A DNA stretch of 38,128 bases from JAMXLO01 sp036265005. GTDB lineage: Bacteria; Pseudomonadota; Alphaproteobacteria; Acetobacterales; Acetobacteraceae. Of this stretch, positions 30,404 through 38,128 are shown piece after piece. The stretch lies in NCBI GenBank assembly GCA_036265005.1, contig DATAPW010000393.1, positions 1 to 38,128 of the forward strand, given 5' to 3'. The position numbers and the translations under genes are program-made. The notes beneath the pieces were generated by a model. That model saw only the letters and a list, made by a program, of their open reading frames with translations. It was not told the DNA's origin and did no database searches. How positions within the stretch are numbered: position 1 is the first letter of the stretch; every line of letters starts with the position of its first letter.

Positions 30404-31813
30404 ATGGACTATCGCTCGCGTCGCCTACGCACCGGTTTGCTGCTCGGCACCGCCTTCGTGGCCGGGATCGCCATCGGCCCGGCCTCGGGCCTGATCGGCC
30501 GCCACCTGGGTTACGATTTCGGCATCAACGCCGCGCTCGCCCAGGACAGCAGCCGCGCCGACACGTATCGCCTGCTGACCCTGTTCGGCGACGTGTTCGA
30601 GCGGGTGCGCGCCGAATACGTCGACCCGGTTGGCGACAAGGACCTGGTCGAGAATGCCATCAACGGCATGCTGACTGGCCTCGACCCGCATTCCAGCTAC
30701 ATGAACGCGAAGCAGTTCCGCGACATGCAGGTGCAGACCAAGGGCGAGTTCGGCGGCCTGGGCATCGAGGTGACCCAGGAGAACGGCTTCATCAAGGTGA
30801 TCAGCCCGATCGACGATACGCCGGCATCCAAGGCCGGCATCAAGGCGGGCGACATCATCACCGCGCTGGACGGCAAGACCGTGCAGGGCCTGTCGCTGCA
30901 GGACGCGGTGGACAAGATGCGCGGCCTGCCCAATTCGAAGATCTCGCTGACCATCAAGCGCGATGGCGTGGAGAAGCCGGTCGAGGTCTCCATGCTGCGC
31001 GAGATCATCCACATCCAGGTGGTCAAGCAGCGGATGGAGCCGGACGACATCGGCTACGTCCGCCTGACGCAATTCACCGAGCAGGCGGATGCCGGGCTGA
31101 AGGCGGCCGTGAAGTCGCTGAAGCAGCAGTCGGGCGGCAAGCTGAAGGCGCTGATCCTCGACCTGCGCAACAACCCGGGCGGCCTGCTCGACCAGGCGGT
31201 GGCGGTGTCCGGCGACTTCATCAACCAGGGCGAAATCGTCTCCACCCGCGCACGGCACACCGAGGATGCACAGCGCTGGGATGCCAAGGGCAGCGACATC
31301 ATCGCCGGCCTGCCGCTGGTCGTGCTGATCAACGGCGGATCGGCTTCCTCCAGCGAGATCGTGTCCGGCGCGCTGCAGGACCATCACCGGGCGGTGCTGC
31401 TCGGGACGCGGAGCTTCGGCAAGGGCTCGGTGCAGACGGTGATCCCGCTGCCGGGCAACGGCGCCATGCGGTTGACCACGGCGCGCTACTACACGCCGTC
31501 CGGCCGCTCCATCCAGGGCCTTGGCATCACGCCGGACGTTCCTGTGCAGGAGTCGCGGGAGGAGCAGGCGCGGTTCGGACCGGAGCGGGAGGCCGACCTC
31601 AACCACGTGCTGACCAACCAGGGCGGCACGCCGGATGCCCCGGCCGCGCCGCGGACCGACCTGCCGCCGATCGCCAAGGAGATCCCGGCCAAGCCGCCCG
31701 AAAGCTTCCCCAAGTTCGACCCGGCGAAGCCTGACGACACCGACTTCCAGTTGCAGCAGGCGGTGGTGCTGGCCAAGGCCATGGCTGCGCAGAACCGCGC
31801 GTCCGCCAACTGA
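30404..31813 (+). CDS. ctpA: C-terminal processing peptidase (S41 family)
   Basis: A 469-residue envelope protease. It has an N-terminal signal or anchor (TGLLLGTAFVAGIAIGPASG), a PDZ domain (about 105-190: GGLGIEVTQENGFIKVISPI, AGIKAGDIITALDG) and a tail-specific protease domain with DLRNNPGG, the Ser in GGSASSSEI (Ser315 by the 25-residue spacing to the Lys) and Lys340 in SFGKGSVQ. It cuts periplasmic proteins from the C-terminus; EnvC next door makes a role in regulating cell-wall hydrolysis likely. An ATG at 30404 has GAGG 9 bases before it, whereas the ATG at 30395 overlaps that site. Confidence 0.96.
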   Translation: MDYRSRRLRTGLLLGTAFVAGIAIGPASGLIGRHLGYDFGINAALAQDSSRADTYRLLTLFGDVFERVRAEYVDPVGDKDLVENAINGMLTGLDPHSSYMNAKQFRDMQVQTKGEFGGLGIEVTQENGFIKVISPIDDTPASKAGIKAGDIITALDGKTVQGLSLQDAVDKMRGLPNSKISLTIKRDGVEKPVEVSMLREIIHIQVVKQRMEPDDIGYVRLTQFTEQADAGLKAAVKSLKQQSGGKLKALILDLRNNPGGLLDQAVAVSGDFINQGEIVSTRARHTEDAQRWDAKGSDIIAGLPLVVLINGGSASSSEIVSGALQDHHRAVLLGTRSFGKGSVQTVIPLPGNGAMRLTTARYYTPSGRSIQGLGITPDVPVQESREEQARFGPEREADLNHVLTNQGGTPDAPAAPRTDLPPIAKEIPAKPPESFPKFDPAKPDDTDFQLQQAVVLAKAMAAQNRASAN

Positions 31814-31828
31814 ACCCTTGCGAATTCG

Positions 31829-32920
31829 GTGGAACCCTGGGAGGGCACAGGGCCACCGCAGCGATTGCGGTCGCTGATTGCGGGCTGGCGCGGCCTCGGC
31901 CTGTTCTGGCTGGCGGTCGGCGTGGTCCTGGCGGCCGGCGGCGTGACGCTGCAACTGCTTGGACCGCCAGGGCAGCCGGCACCGCGTCCCGTCGCCAGCG
32001 CAGCGGCACCGAGGCAGGAGCCGGTGCCGCGGCCGCCACCTCCGGTGGTGGTGGCACAGGCCAAGGCGCCGCAGGCGCCGCGCCCGGGGCGTGACACGCC
32101 GGGACCGGTCGCCGATCCCGATCCGGCTCTGCTGGAGCCCGCCCCAGGATCGAAACCCGACCTCCTGCCGCACGTTGCCGAGGACGGCCGCATGCCGATG
32201 CAGGTCTACGCCGCCGGATTCGACAGCAGCACGCGACGGCCCCGGGTCGGCCTGATCATGGCGGGGATCGGGCTCAACCAGGCGGACAGCGAGGCGGCCA
32301 TCCGAACGCTGCCTGGCGGCATCACGCTGGCGATCTCTCCGTACGCCGCCAATCCCGCCAAACTGCTGACCGCCGCGCGCGCCGCGGAGCATGAGTATCT
32401 GCTGTCGCTGCCGATGGAGCCGCAAGGGTTTCCGGTGAACGACGCCGGACCGCAGGCCCTGATGACCAACCTGCCGCCGGAACAGAACCACGCCAGGCTG
32501 CAGGCGGCGCTGTCGCACATCGCCGGTTACGTCGGCGCAACCGGCGCCCTGGGGAGCTTGCGCGGCGAGCGGTTTGCCGCCCTGCCTGACCAGATGAACC
32601 CGGTGCTGAACGAGCTGGCTGCGCGTGGACTGCTCTATGCCGATCCGCGGCCAGGGTCGGCTCAGCCGCATGGCGTGTGGGGCCGGACCGTGGACGTGCT
32701 GGTGGACGAACCGCCGAGCGCGATGGCGATCGACGACAAGCTGGCGGAACTGGTCCGGCTGGCGCGCGAGAAGGGCAGCGCACTCGGGCTGGTCGGCGTG
32801 GTACGGCCCGTCACCACCGGGCGCATTGCCGCCTGGGCGAACGGGCTTGCCGCCGACGGGCTGGTACTTGCCCCGGTCAGCGCCCTGGTCGAGCCTCCCC
32901 CCGCGGGCCGCGCGCAATGA
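31829..32920 (+). CDS. Divergent polysaccharide deacetylase family protein
   Basis: A 363-residue protein with one N-terminal membrane helix (about 20-43), a Pro-rich periplasmic linker (45-115), and a C-terminal domain with RPRVGLIMAGIGLNQADSEAA, GGITLAISPYAAN, YLLSLPMEPQGFP and GLLYADPRPGS. These fit the divergent polysaccharide deacetylase (YibQ/DUF610) family, whose members usually lack a full NodB metal triad. It starts with GTG, 15 bases after the ctpA stop, without a clear ribosome site. The membrane helix needs a start this early. It overlaps rppH by ATGA. Confidence 0.88.
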   Translation: MEPWEGTGPPQRLRSLIAGWRGLGLFWLAVGVVLAAGGVTLQLLGPPGQPAPRPVASAAAPRQEPVPRPPPPVVVAQAKAPQAPRPGRDTPGPVADPDPALLEPAPGSKPDLLPHVAEDGRMPMQVYAAGFDSSTRRPRVGLIMAGIGLNQADSEAAIRTLPGGITLAISPYAANPAKLLTAARAAEHEYLLSLPMEPQGFPVNDAGPQALMTNLPPEQNHARLQAALSHIAGYVGATGALGSLRGERFAALPDQMNPVLNELAARGLLYADPRPGSAQPHGVWGRTVDVLVDEPPSAMAIDDKLAELVRLAREKGSALGLVGVVRPVTTGRIAAWANGLAADGLVLAPVSALVEPPPAGRAQ

Positions 32921-33414
32921 GCGGGTCTGCCGCCCTGCCCTACCGGCCGAATGTCGGCGCGGTACTGTTCAACCGGCGTGGCCAGGTGTTCGTCGCCCGT
33001 CGCGCCGACCTGCCCAATGCGGAGGGGGCGGCCGGCGGCTGGCAATTGCCGCAGGGCGGCATCGACGCGGACGAGGATCCGCGCGCCGCGGTGCTGCGCG
33101 AACTGGCGGAGGAGATCGGCACCGACCGCGCCGAGATTATCGGCGAGCACCCCGACTGGCTGATCTACGACCTGCCGCCGGCGCTGGTCGGCGTGGCGTT
33201 GCGCGGCCGGTTCCGCGGCCAGAAGCAGCGCTGGTTCGCGCTGCGCTTCCTGGGGGATGACCGGGACATCCGGCTGGATGCCGACCCGCATCCGGAATTC
33301 GATGCCTGGCGCTGGGCGGAACTCAGCGACCTGCCGGCGCTCGCGGTGGATTTCAAGCGGCCGATCTACGAGGTGCTCGCCAGGTCATTCGCCCGGTTCG
33401 CCGCGCCACGGTAG
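32917..33414 (+). CDS. rppH: RNA pyrophosphohydrolase
   Basis: A 165-residue Nudix hydrolase of the RppH/NudH family: PYRPNVGAVLFNRRGQVFVARR, WQLPQGGID, and a complete Nudix box from Gly47 (GGIDADEDPRAAVLRELAEE, then IG). It also has the RFRGQKQRWFALRF and FDAWRW motifs. It removes pyrophosphate from 5' ends of RNA. The ATG is embedded in the ATGA overlap with the deacetylase gene, so translation is coupled. A longer in-frame reading to 32677 is rejected. Confidence 0.96.
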   Translation: MSGSAALPYRPNVGAVLFNRRGQVFVARRADLPNAEGAAGGWQLPQGGIDADEDPRAAVLRELAEEIGTDRAEIIGEHPDWLIYDLPPALVGVALRGRFRGQKQRWFALRFLGDDRDIRLDADPHPEFDAWRWAELSDLPALAVDFKRPIYEVLARSFARFAAPR

Positions 33415-33454
33415 GGTGGAAAAGCGCAGCGCATTCGCCCGGGTCGCGCCCTAC
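33411..33454. repeat. Stem-loop/repeat at the rppH stop
   Basis: GTAGGG (33411-33416, including the rppH stop TAG) pairs with CCCTAC (33449-33454); the interior AAGCGCAGCGCATT can also fold. The sequence resembles common dispersed GTAGGGTGG...-type bacterial intergenic repeats and probably acts as a terminator between rppH and the convergent DUF4169 gene. Confidence 0.45.
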
Positions 33455-33467
33455 GTCGCCGCCTCCG

Positions 33468-33668
33468 TTATGGCCCGCCGGTTCGTTCGGTGGCATCGCC
33501 GCGTTTCGATCCATCGAGTAGCGCCCGGCGCCGCTCCTCCGCCCTATCGTCGTTCGCCTTCTCCACCTTGGTCCGGCCATGCCGGATGCGGTTCTCGCGC
33601 GCAGCCGCGGCGGCTGCCTCCCGCTCGCGGCTCTGCTTCATCCGGCGGAGGTTGACGATCTCGCCCAT
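33468..33668 (-). CDS. DUF4169 family small protein
   Basis: A 66-residue, very basic protein: MGEIVNLRRMKQSREREAAA, then AENRIRHGRTKVEKA-like charged helix and a variable tail. The N-terminal G(E/D)(I/V)VNLRR and the central N-R-x-x-x-G-R-(T/S)-K match DUF4169, a short alphaproteobacterial family of unknown function. The real start is the ATG at 33668, far inside a longer open frame that runs opposite to the hydrolase gene. It lies between rppH and the dienelactone hydrolase, in what would otherwise look like a 300-base gap. Confidence 0.8.
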   Translation of the reverse strand: MGEIVNLRRMKQSREREAAAAAARENRIRHGRTKVEKANDDRAEERRRALLDGSKRGDATERTGGP

Positions 33669-33716
33669 CCCGGCATTTTGCGCAGCCGCGACCAAACGCA
33701 CAACCGGGAGGAACCC

Positions 33717-34382
33717 ATGGGCAGCACGATCGACCTCAAGTCCGCCGACGGCTTCACGCTTTCCGCCTACAGCGCCGGACCGGCCGGAGGCACCAAGGGG
33801 ATCGTGGTGATCCAGGAGATCTTCGGGGTGAACCACCACATGCGTGACATGGCCGACCGGTTCGGCGCCCTGGGCTATGCGGTGTGCGCGCCCGCGCTGT
33901 TCGACCGTGTCGAGAAGGGTGTCGAACTCGGCTACACGCAGGATGACATCGCCAAGGGCCGCGATTACCGCATGAAGCTGAACGACGCCCAGGTGATGGC
34001 CGATGTCGAGGCCGCGGCGAAGCACCTTGCCGGCAGGAAACTCGGCATCGTCGGCTATTGCTTCGGCGGCACCGTGGCCTGGTGGGGCGCCACGCGCAGC
34101 CACAGCTTCGCGGCATCCTCATGCTGGTACGGCGGCGGCATCGCCGGGACCAAGGACGAGCGGCCGAACTGCCCGGTGCAGATGCATTTCGGCGAGCAGG
34201 ACGCCTCGATCCCGATGACCGACGTCGAGGCCATCCGCGCCGCCCAGCCGAAGGCGGAAACCTACGTCTACATGGGCGCCCAGCATGGTTTCGGCTGCGA
34301 CGAACGCAGCAGCTTCAGCCAACCGGACTACGAACTGGCGCAGCGGCGGACGCTGGACTTCTTCGCCAAACTGCTCGGCTGA
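33717..34382 (+). CDS. Dienelactone hydrolase family protein
   Basis: A 221-residue alpha/beta hydrolase with the DLH triad: Cys115 in GYCFGG, Asp162 in FGEQDASIP and His190 in QHGFGCDE, plus the QEIFGVNHHMRDMADR segment near residue 33. Family members hydrolyse dienelactone in chlorocatechol breakdown, but many are general carboxylesterases; nothing nearby indicates an aromatic pathway. GGGAGG just before 33717 fixes the start. A GC-rich hairpin follows the stop. Confidence 0.93.
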   Translation: MGSTIDLKSADGFTLSAYSAGPAGGTKGIVVIQEIFGVNHHMRDMADRFGALGYAVCAPALFDRVEKGVELGYTQDDIAKGRDYRMKLNDAQVMADVEAAAKHLAGRKLGIVGYCFGGTVAWWGATRSHSFAASSCWYGGGIAGTKDERPNCPVQMHFGEQDASIPMTDVEAIRAAQPKAETYVYMGAQHGFGCDERSSFSQPDYELAQRRTLDFFAKLLG

Positions 34383-34389
34383 CCGCAGG

Positions 34390-34416
34390 CGCGCGCCGTT
34401 CACAAAACGGCGCGCG
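34390..34416 (+). terminator. GC-rich hairpin after dienelactone hydrolase
   Basis: A perfect 11-bp stem (34390-34400 with 34406-34416; GCGCGCCGTT/AACGGCGCGC) with the loop CACAA starts 8 bases after the stop codon. A T-tract is missing, so termination may be Rho-assisted. Confidence 0.6.
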
Positions 34417-34493
34417 TGGCATCCCTGCCACAAATTCGCCGAACCGAAGCGGCGTTTCTCGGTTGCTGTATTGACGAATCGGGGAGCACTGGG

Positions 34494-35057
34494 ATGGCGC
34501 CGCGGGGATGCGTGGCCGTGACGGCGCTGTTGTTGTGCGCAGCGCCGATAGCCTGGGCGGCGACGCCACCTCCGGATAGCCCGGCAGCGTTGCAGGAGGC
34601 GCAGCGGCTGGCCCAACTGCCGCCGGTCGTGCACGGCGGAAGCACTCGCATCGACCCATCGGGACGCAAGGAGAAGGGCCGCGCGTCGTACTACGCTCAC
34701 CGTTTCGTCAACCGGAAGATGGCCAACGGCAAGCGGTTCGACCCGAACGCCAACATCGCGGCAAGCAAGACGCTGCCACTCGGCACCACGGCGAAGGTGA
34801 CCAACCTGCAGAACGGTAGGTCAGTCACCGTGAGGGTCGAGGATCGCGGTCCGTTCATCGACGGACGCGTGGTGGACGTGACCCCCAAGGTGGCCGACGA
34901 ACTCGACATCCTGAAGAAGGGTGTCGTCCCGGTCATCGTGGCCCCGATCGCCGTCCCGCAACCGGATGGGGTCATGAAGCTCGGGGCCGGAGCCGCGGAT
35001 GCCAGCCCGGAGGAGGTCGCGCAGGCGACCCAGCAGGCTGAGGCCGCCACACGCTGA
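34494..35057 (+). CDS. rlpA: RlpA-like septal/lytic transglycosylase protein (DPBB domain)
   Basis: A 187-residue exported protein with a signal peptide (MAPRGCVAVTALLLCAAPIA) and a double-psi beta-barrel domain (about 60-145): GRASYYAHRFVNRKMANGKR, ASKTLPLGTTAKVTNL, and VTVRVEDRGPFIDGRVVDVT with the putative catalytic Asp117. It matches RlpA, which cleaves denuded glycan strands at the septum in Pseudomonas. It lacks the SPOR domain found in longer RlpA proteins and has no clear lipobox. GGGGAG precedes the ATG by 7 bases. Confidence 0.88.
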   Translation: MAPRGCVAVTALLLCAAPIAWAATPPPDSPAALQEAQRLAQLPPVVHGGSTRIDPSGRKEKGRASYYAHRFVNRKMANGKRFDPNANIAASKTLPLGTTAKVTNLQNGRSVTVRVEDRGPFIDGRVVDVTPKVADELDILKKGVVPVIVAPIAVPQPDGVMKLGAGAADASPEEVAQATQQAEAATR

Positions 35058-35075
35058 CGGCCACAATGCCGACTG

Positions 35076-35155
35076 TCGCGGCCGGGCCTGCCCCGGCCAC
35101 CCACGTCTTTTGACCGACGCGTTCTAGGAAGGCTCAGATGGCCGGGACAGCCGGA
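35076..35155. repeat. Family 2 palindromic repeat between convergent rlpA and mtnP
   Basis: CGGCCGGGCCTGCCCCGGCC (within 35076-35102) and GATGGCCGGGACAGCCGG (35137-35155) are two inverted half-elements related to those at 36.1 kb. They fill the gap between two convergent genes and could serve as a bidirectional terminator. Confidence 0.6.
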
Positions 35156-35176
35156 TCAGGCGATCGGTCGCGATGG

Positions 35177-36052
35177 CTATCCCGACAGCACCCGACCCGC
35201 GACCGCATCCAGCCTGGCGACGAGGGCGGGATCGCGCATGTGGCTGGCGGTGATGATGGCGTTGTCCAACGCCCGATCGCAGCCGGCCGGGCATAGCTCG
35301 CGCGGCTTGCCGATCTCGGGCACCACGTGCTGCACCAGGGCGCGCGCCTTGTCGGCGTTGTCGAGCAGCACGCGCACCACCGCCTCGACCGTGACGTGAT
35401 CGTGGTCAGGATGCCAGCAGTCGAAATCCGTCACCATCGCGACGGTGGCGTAGTTGAGTTCGGCCTCGCGGGCGAGCTTGGCCTCCGGCATGTTGGTCAT
35501 GCCGATCACGCTGCAGCCCCAGGAGCGATACAGTTCGCTCTCGGCCTTGGTGGAGAATTGCGGCCCTTCCATCACCAGGTATGTGCCGCCGCGCGTCACC
35601 GGCAGGCCCAGCGCGCGACCAGCGGTTTCCAGTGCATCGCCCAGCCGCGAGCATACCGGATGCGCCATCGACACGTGCGCCACCACGCCCTCGCCGAAGA
35701 AGCTCTTCTCCCGCGCGAAGCTGCGGTCGATGAACTGATCGACGATGACGAAGTGCCCAGGCGGCAGTTCTGGCTTCAGGCTGCCGACAGCGGACAGCGA
35801 CAGCACGTCAGTGACGCCGGAGCGCTTCAGCGCATCGATATTGGCGCGGTAGTTGAGGTGCGTCGGCGACAGCGGATGGCCGCGGCCGTGGCGCGGCAGG
35901 AACACGCATTGCACGCCGGCGAGGCGACCGAACAGCAATGCATCGGAAGGCATGCCCCACGGCGTGGCAACCTGGCGCCATGCCTTGTCCTCGAGCCCCT
36001 CGATGTCATACAGGCCCGACCCGCCGATGATCCCGATGACCGGCTGGATCAT
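35177..36052 (-). CDS. mtnP: S-methyl-5'-thioadenosine phosphorylase
   Basis: A 291-residue MTA phosphorylase of the PNP/MTAP family; it splits methylthioadenosine into adenine and methylthioribose-1-phosphate. Visible motifs are IGIIGGSGLYDI (phosphate loop), LPRHGRGHPLSPTHLNYRAN, LSLSAVGSLK, VIVDQFIDR, YLVMEGPQFSTKAES, VIGMTNMPEAKLAREAE and TDFDCWH. The start at 36052 gives the family N-terminus MIQPVIGIIGG; the longer reading upstream enters a palindromic repeat. It is commonly found near the cytochrome bc1 genes in alphaproteobacteria, as here. Confidence 0.96.
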   Translation of the reverse strand: MIQPVIGIIGGSGLYDIEGLEDKAWRQVATPWGMPSDALLFGRLAGVQCVFLPRHGRGHPLSPTHLNYRANIDALKRSGVTDVLSLSAVGSLKPELPPGHFVIVDQFIDRSFAREKSFFGEGVVAHVSMAHPVCSRLGDALETAGRALGLPVTRGGTYLVMEGPQFSTKAESELYRSWGCSVIGMTNMPEAKLAREAELNYATVAMVTDFDCWHPDHDHVTVEAVVRVLLDNADKARALVQHVVPEIGKPRELCPAGCDRALDNAIITASHMRDPALVARLDAVAGRVLSG

Positions 36053-36077
36053 CAGCGATCTCGCCGATGCTCTGCTG

Positions 36078-36152
36078 TCATTGCCGGGCCCGTCCCGGCC
36101 ATCCGTCGCGGCACGCTGCACATGGCGATGGCCGGGACAAGCCCGGCCATGA
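36078..36152. repeat. Family 2 palindromic repeat, inverted pair
   Basis: 36078-36103 and 36127-36152 are inverted 26-base copies with three mismatches (core TCAT.GCCGGGC..GTCCCGG). Each half also forms its own small GCCGGG/CCCGGC hairpin. They lie between cytochrome c1 and mtnP, like a BIME. Confidence 0.85.
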
Positions 36153-36194
36153 CGATAGGTCGCGGATCAGCAAAGCCGCTCGCCACCGACCGCC

Positions 36195-36959
36195 CTAGTG
36201 CACATCCGACCAGACCTTGCGCTTCACCGCATAGGTGAGGCCGGTCATGATCAGCAGATACAGCACCACGCGCCAGCCGATCTGCTTGCGCTGCACCATC
36301 TCGGGATTGGCCGCCCAGGCCAGGAAGGTGACCACGTCATGCGCCTCCTGCTCGATGGTCGCATGCGTGCCATCGGCGTAGGTGACGCGGCCATCCGTCA
36401 GCGGCGGCGGCATGGCGATCTGATGGCCGGGGAAGTATTTGTTGTAGTTCATCCCGTCCTGCATCTTCATGTCCGGCGGCGGGTCGGCAAAGCCGGTCAG
36501 GATGGCATAGATGTAGTCGGCGTGGCCTTCGCGGGCATTGACGATCAGCGACAGGTCGGGCGGCAGGGCGCCGTTGTGCGCCGCGCGGTTCGCCTGCTCG
36601 TTGGGATAAGGCGACTTGAACGCATCTGCCGGCGTGCCGGGTCCTTCCTTCGGCTCGCCCTGGTCGTTCAGCCCCTGCGGCACCGTGACCGCCGCGGCGA
36701 TCCCCTTGATCTGGTCCTCGGTCAGCCCGATGCCGGCGAGGTCGCGGTAGTGCAGGTACTCCATCGAGTGGCAGACCGAGCAGACCTCGGAATACACTTG
36801 GAAGCCGCGCTGTGCGGCGGCGAGGTCGTAGGCGCCGAACGGCCCGTCGAAGCTCCAGTGCTGCGCCGGTGGGGGCGGCGCGTCCTGCGCCAGGGCGGGC
36901 GCCGCAACGACAACGGCCAGTGCAGCGGCAGCCACGAGGTGACGGAGCGCGCCCATCAT
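36195..36959 (-). CDS. petC: Cytochrome c1 (bc1 complex)
   Basis: A 254-residue subunit of respiratory complex III: signal peptide (to about residue 24), c-type haem motif CSVCH (60-64), axial Met183 in QIAMPPPL, and a C-terminal membrane anchor (about 230-247). It passes electrons from the Rieske protein to soluble cytochrome c or a terminal oxidase. The ATG overlaps the cytochrome b stop (ATGA), with GGAGAAGG upstream. The gene name follows the usual alphaproteobacterial pet/fbc naming. Confidence 0.97.
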   Translation of the reverse strand: MMGALRHLVAAAALAVVVAAPALAQDAPPPPAQHWSFDGPFGAYDLAAAQRGFQVYSEVCSVCHSMEYLHYRDLAGIGLTEDQIKGIAAAVTVPQGLNDQGEPKEGPGTPADAFKSPYPNEQANRAAHNGALPPDLSLIVNAREGHADYIYAILTGFADPPPDMKMQDGMNYNKYFPGHQIAMPPPLTDGRVTYADGTHATIEQEAHDVVTFLAWAANPEMVQRKQIGWRVVLYLLIMTGLTYAVKRKVWSDVH

Positions 36960-38128
36960 GCCTTCTCCATCGGCTTGGCGGTAGCGCCGGATGGCAAGGG
37001 CCCGCCGCCGCCGGTGACCGGACGGCTAATGCTTTCGGGCAATGGCAACGGACGCTCCAGCTTGCCGAGGATCGGCAGGATCACCAGGAAATGCAGGAAG
37101 TAGTACAGCGTGCAGACGCGGCTGAGCACCACCCAGATGCCCTCGGGCTTGTGCGCGCCGCAGACGCCCAGGACGATCACTGCAACCACCCACACCCAGA
37201 TGAGCTGGCGGTAGATCGGCCGGAACCGTGCGCTGCGCACCTTGGAGGTATCCAGCCAGGGCAACACGAACAGCACCAGGATGGAGCCGAACATCATGCA
37301 CACGCCGCCAAGCTTGTTCGGCACCGAGCGCAGGATGGCGTAGTACGGCAGGAAGTACCATTCCGGCACGATGTCCGGCGGCGTCTGCAACGGATTGGCC
37401 GGGATGAAGTTGTTGGCGTCGCCGAGGAGGTTGGGGGCGAAGAACACCAGAGCGCCGAAGATGATGAAGAACACGCAGATGCCGACGCTGTCCTTCACCG
37501 TGTAGTACGGATGGAACGGCAGGGTGTCCTGCGGCGACTTCACGTCGATGCCGAGTGGATTGTTGGAGCCCACGACGTGCAGCGCGGCGACATGCAGGAA
37601 CACCACGCCGACCAGCACGAACGGCAGCAGGTAGTGCAGCGAGAAGAACCGGTTGAGCGTCGGGTTGTCCACGCTGAAGCCGCCCCACAGCCAGGTGACG
37701 ATGGGATGGCCGACGATCGGGAACGCCGAGAACAGGTTGGTGATGACGGTGGCGCCACAATACGACATCTGGCCCCAGGGCAGCACGTAGCCCATGAACG
37801 CCGTCGCCATCATCAGCAGCAGGATGACCACGCCCAGGATCCACAGCAACTCACGCGGGGTCTTGTAGGACCCGTAATATAGGCCGCGGAAGATGTGGAT
37901 GTAGACGGCGATGAAGAAGAACGACGCGCCATTCATGTGCAGGTAGCGGAGCAGCCAGCCCGACGGCACGTCGCGCATGATGCGCTCGACCGAGTCGAAG
38001 GCCAGCGTCACGTGCGGCGTGTAGTTGGTCGCCAGCACGATGCCGGTCGCGATCATGACCACCAGCATCACCGTGGCGATCGCGCCGAAATTCCAAAAGT
38101 AGTTGAAATTCCGCGGCGTCGGGAAGGT
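36956..38128 (-). CDS. petB: Cytochrome b (bc1 complex), 5' end outside window
   Basis: 390 residues are visible; the frame is open to the window edge (first residues TFPTPRNFNYFWNFGA), so only the first few dozen residues are missing. It has the haem ligand helices (YLHMNGASFFFIAVYIH, FSLHYLLPFVLVGVVFLH), the Qo-site GYVLPWGQMSYCGATVI, and the PEWY motif in PDIVPEWYFLPYYAILR. It is a membrane subunit of complex III that oxidises ubiquinol. The Rieske iron-sulfur gene is expected just beyond the right edge. It overlaps cytochrome c1 by ATGA. Confidence 0.98.
   Translation of the reverse strand, partial: TFPTPRNFNYFWNFGAIATVMLVVMIATGIVLATNYTPHVTLAFDSVERIMRDVPSGWLLRYLHMNGASFFFIAVYIHIFRGLYYGSYKTPRELLWILGVVILLLMMATAFMGYVLPWGQMSYCGATVITNLFSAFPIVGHPIVTWLWGGFSVDNPTLNRFFSLHYLLPFVLVGVVFLHVAALHVVGSNNPLGIDVKSPQDTLPFHPYYTVKDSVGICVFFIIFGALVFFAPNLLGDANNFIPANPLQTPPDIVPEWYFLPYYAILRSVPNKLGGVCMMFGSILVLFVLPWLDTSKVRSARFRPIYRQLIWVWVVAVIVLGVCGAHKPEGIWVVLSRVCTLYYFLHFLVILPILGKLERPLPLPESISRPVTGGGGPLPSGATAKPMEKA

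Noticed and set aside
30425..32917. An 830-codon minus-strand frame across ctpA and the deacetylase gene
   Set aside because: Antisense to two clear genes with intact catalytic motifs; translation is His/Arg/Gln-rich without family features.
1..38128. tRNA, rRNA and tmRNA genes
   Set aside because: Reading both strands of the gaps, I found no cloverleaf-like segment with a TTCRANNC arm and no rRNA-like stretch; a tRNAscan run would settle it.

Overview
The window is GC-rich, chromosomal, alphaproteobacterial DNA. Its gene content and order fit a member of the Rhodospirillales, probably Acetobacteraceae or a relative. Lineage hints are a cytochrome bc1 operon beside mtnP, a gpmI-envC-ctpA-(divergent polysaccharide deacetylase)-rppH block, rodZ-ispG, lysC close to ptsP, and small alphaproteobacterial families such as DUF1178 and DUF4169. 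I see no rRNA, tRNA, CRISPR array, prophage or intact transposase. Taxonomy is inferred from gene families, not from a database search.

Layout. 1-5100: a very long near-perfect palindrome at the left edge, then a compact minus-strand operon (VOC protein, ThiS/MoaD-like beta-grasp protein ending in Gly-Gly, BNR/Asp-box repeat protein, FAD-dependent oxidoreductase). A TetR regulator is divergent to it, and the gap between them carries two operator-like repeats. Two small uncharacterised genes follow. 5356-15500: a chemoreceptor fused to PilZ, then ispG and rodZ, ptsP, a nitronate-monooxygenase-like flavoprotein, lysC and ubiG. lysC and ubiG are divergent, and four copies of a 14-bp repeat lie between them. 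15574-18852: an orphan hybrid histidine kinase, a DUF1178 protein and glutaredoxin.

18910-24191 looks like an accessory insertion within a housekeeping neighbourhood: a two-subunit Rieske oxygenase with a sulfotransferase, then comF, then a four-domain rhodanese protein overlapping comF. 24285-27115: a BioC/NDUFAF5-like methyltransferase, a LysE exporter with a decayed fragment of a second LysE copy after it, a secreted GlcG/HbpS-like protein and a second VOC protein. 27282-33414: glycolysis (gpmI) followed by an envelope block (envC, ctpA, divergent polysaccharide deacetylase) and rppH. 33468-38128: DUF4169, dienelactone hydrolase, rlpA, mtnP, cytochrome c1 and the 3' part of cytochrome b.

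At least two families of dispersed palindromic repeats sit between genes. One has C-rich/G-rich arms (about 12.3, 21.7 and, more divergent, 28.9 kb). The other has a GCCGGGC-type core (about 35.1, 36.1 and perhaps 18.0 kb). The best candidate for an undescribed system is the TetR-flanked VOC / ubiquitin-like / BNR / FAD operon. The 1-158 palindrome, the lysC leader repeats, the rhodanese with a single catalytic Cys and the Rieske-sulfotransferase cassette also deserve attention.
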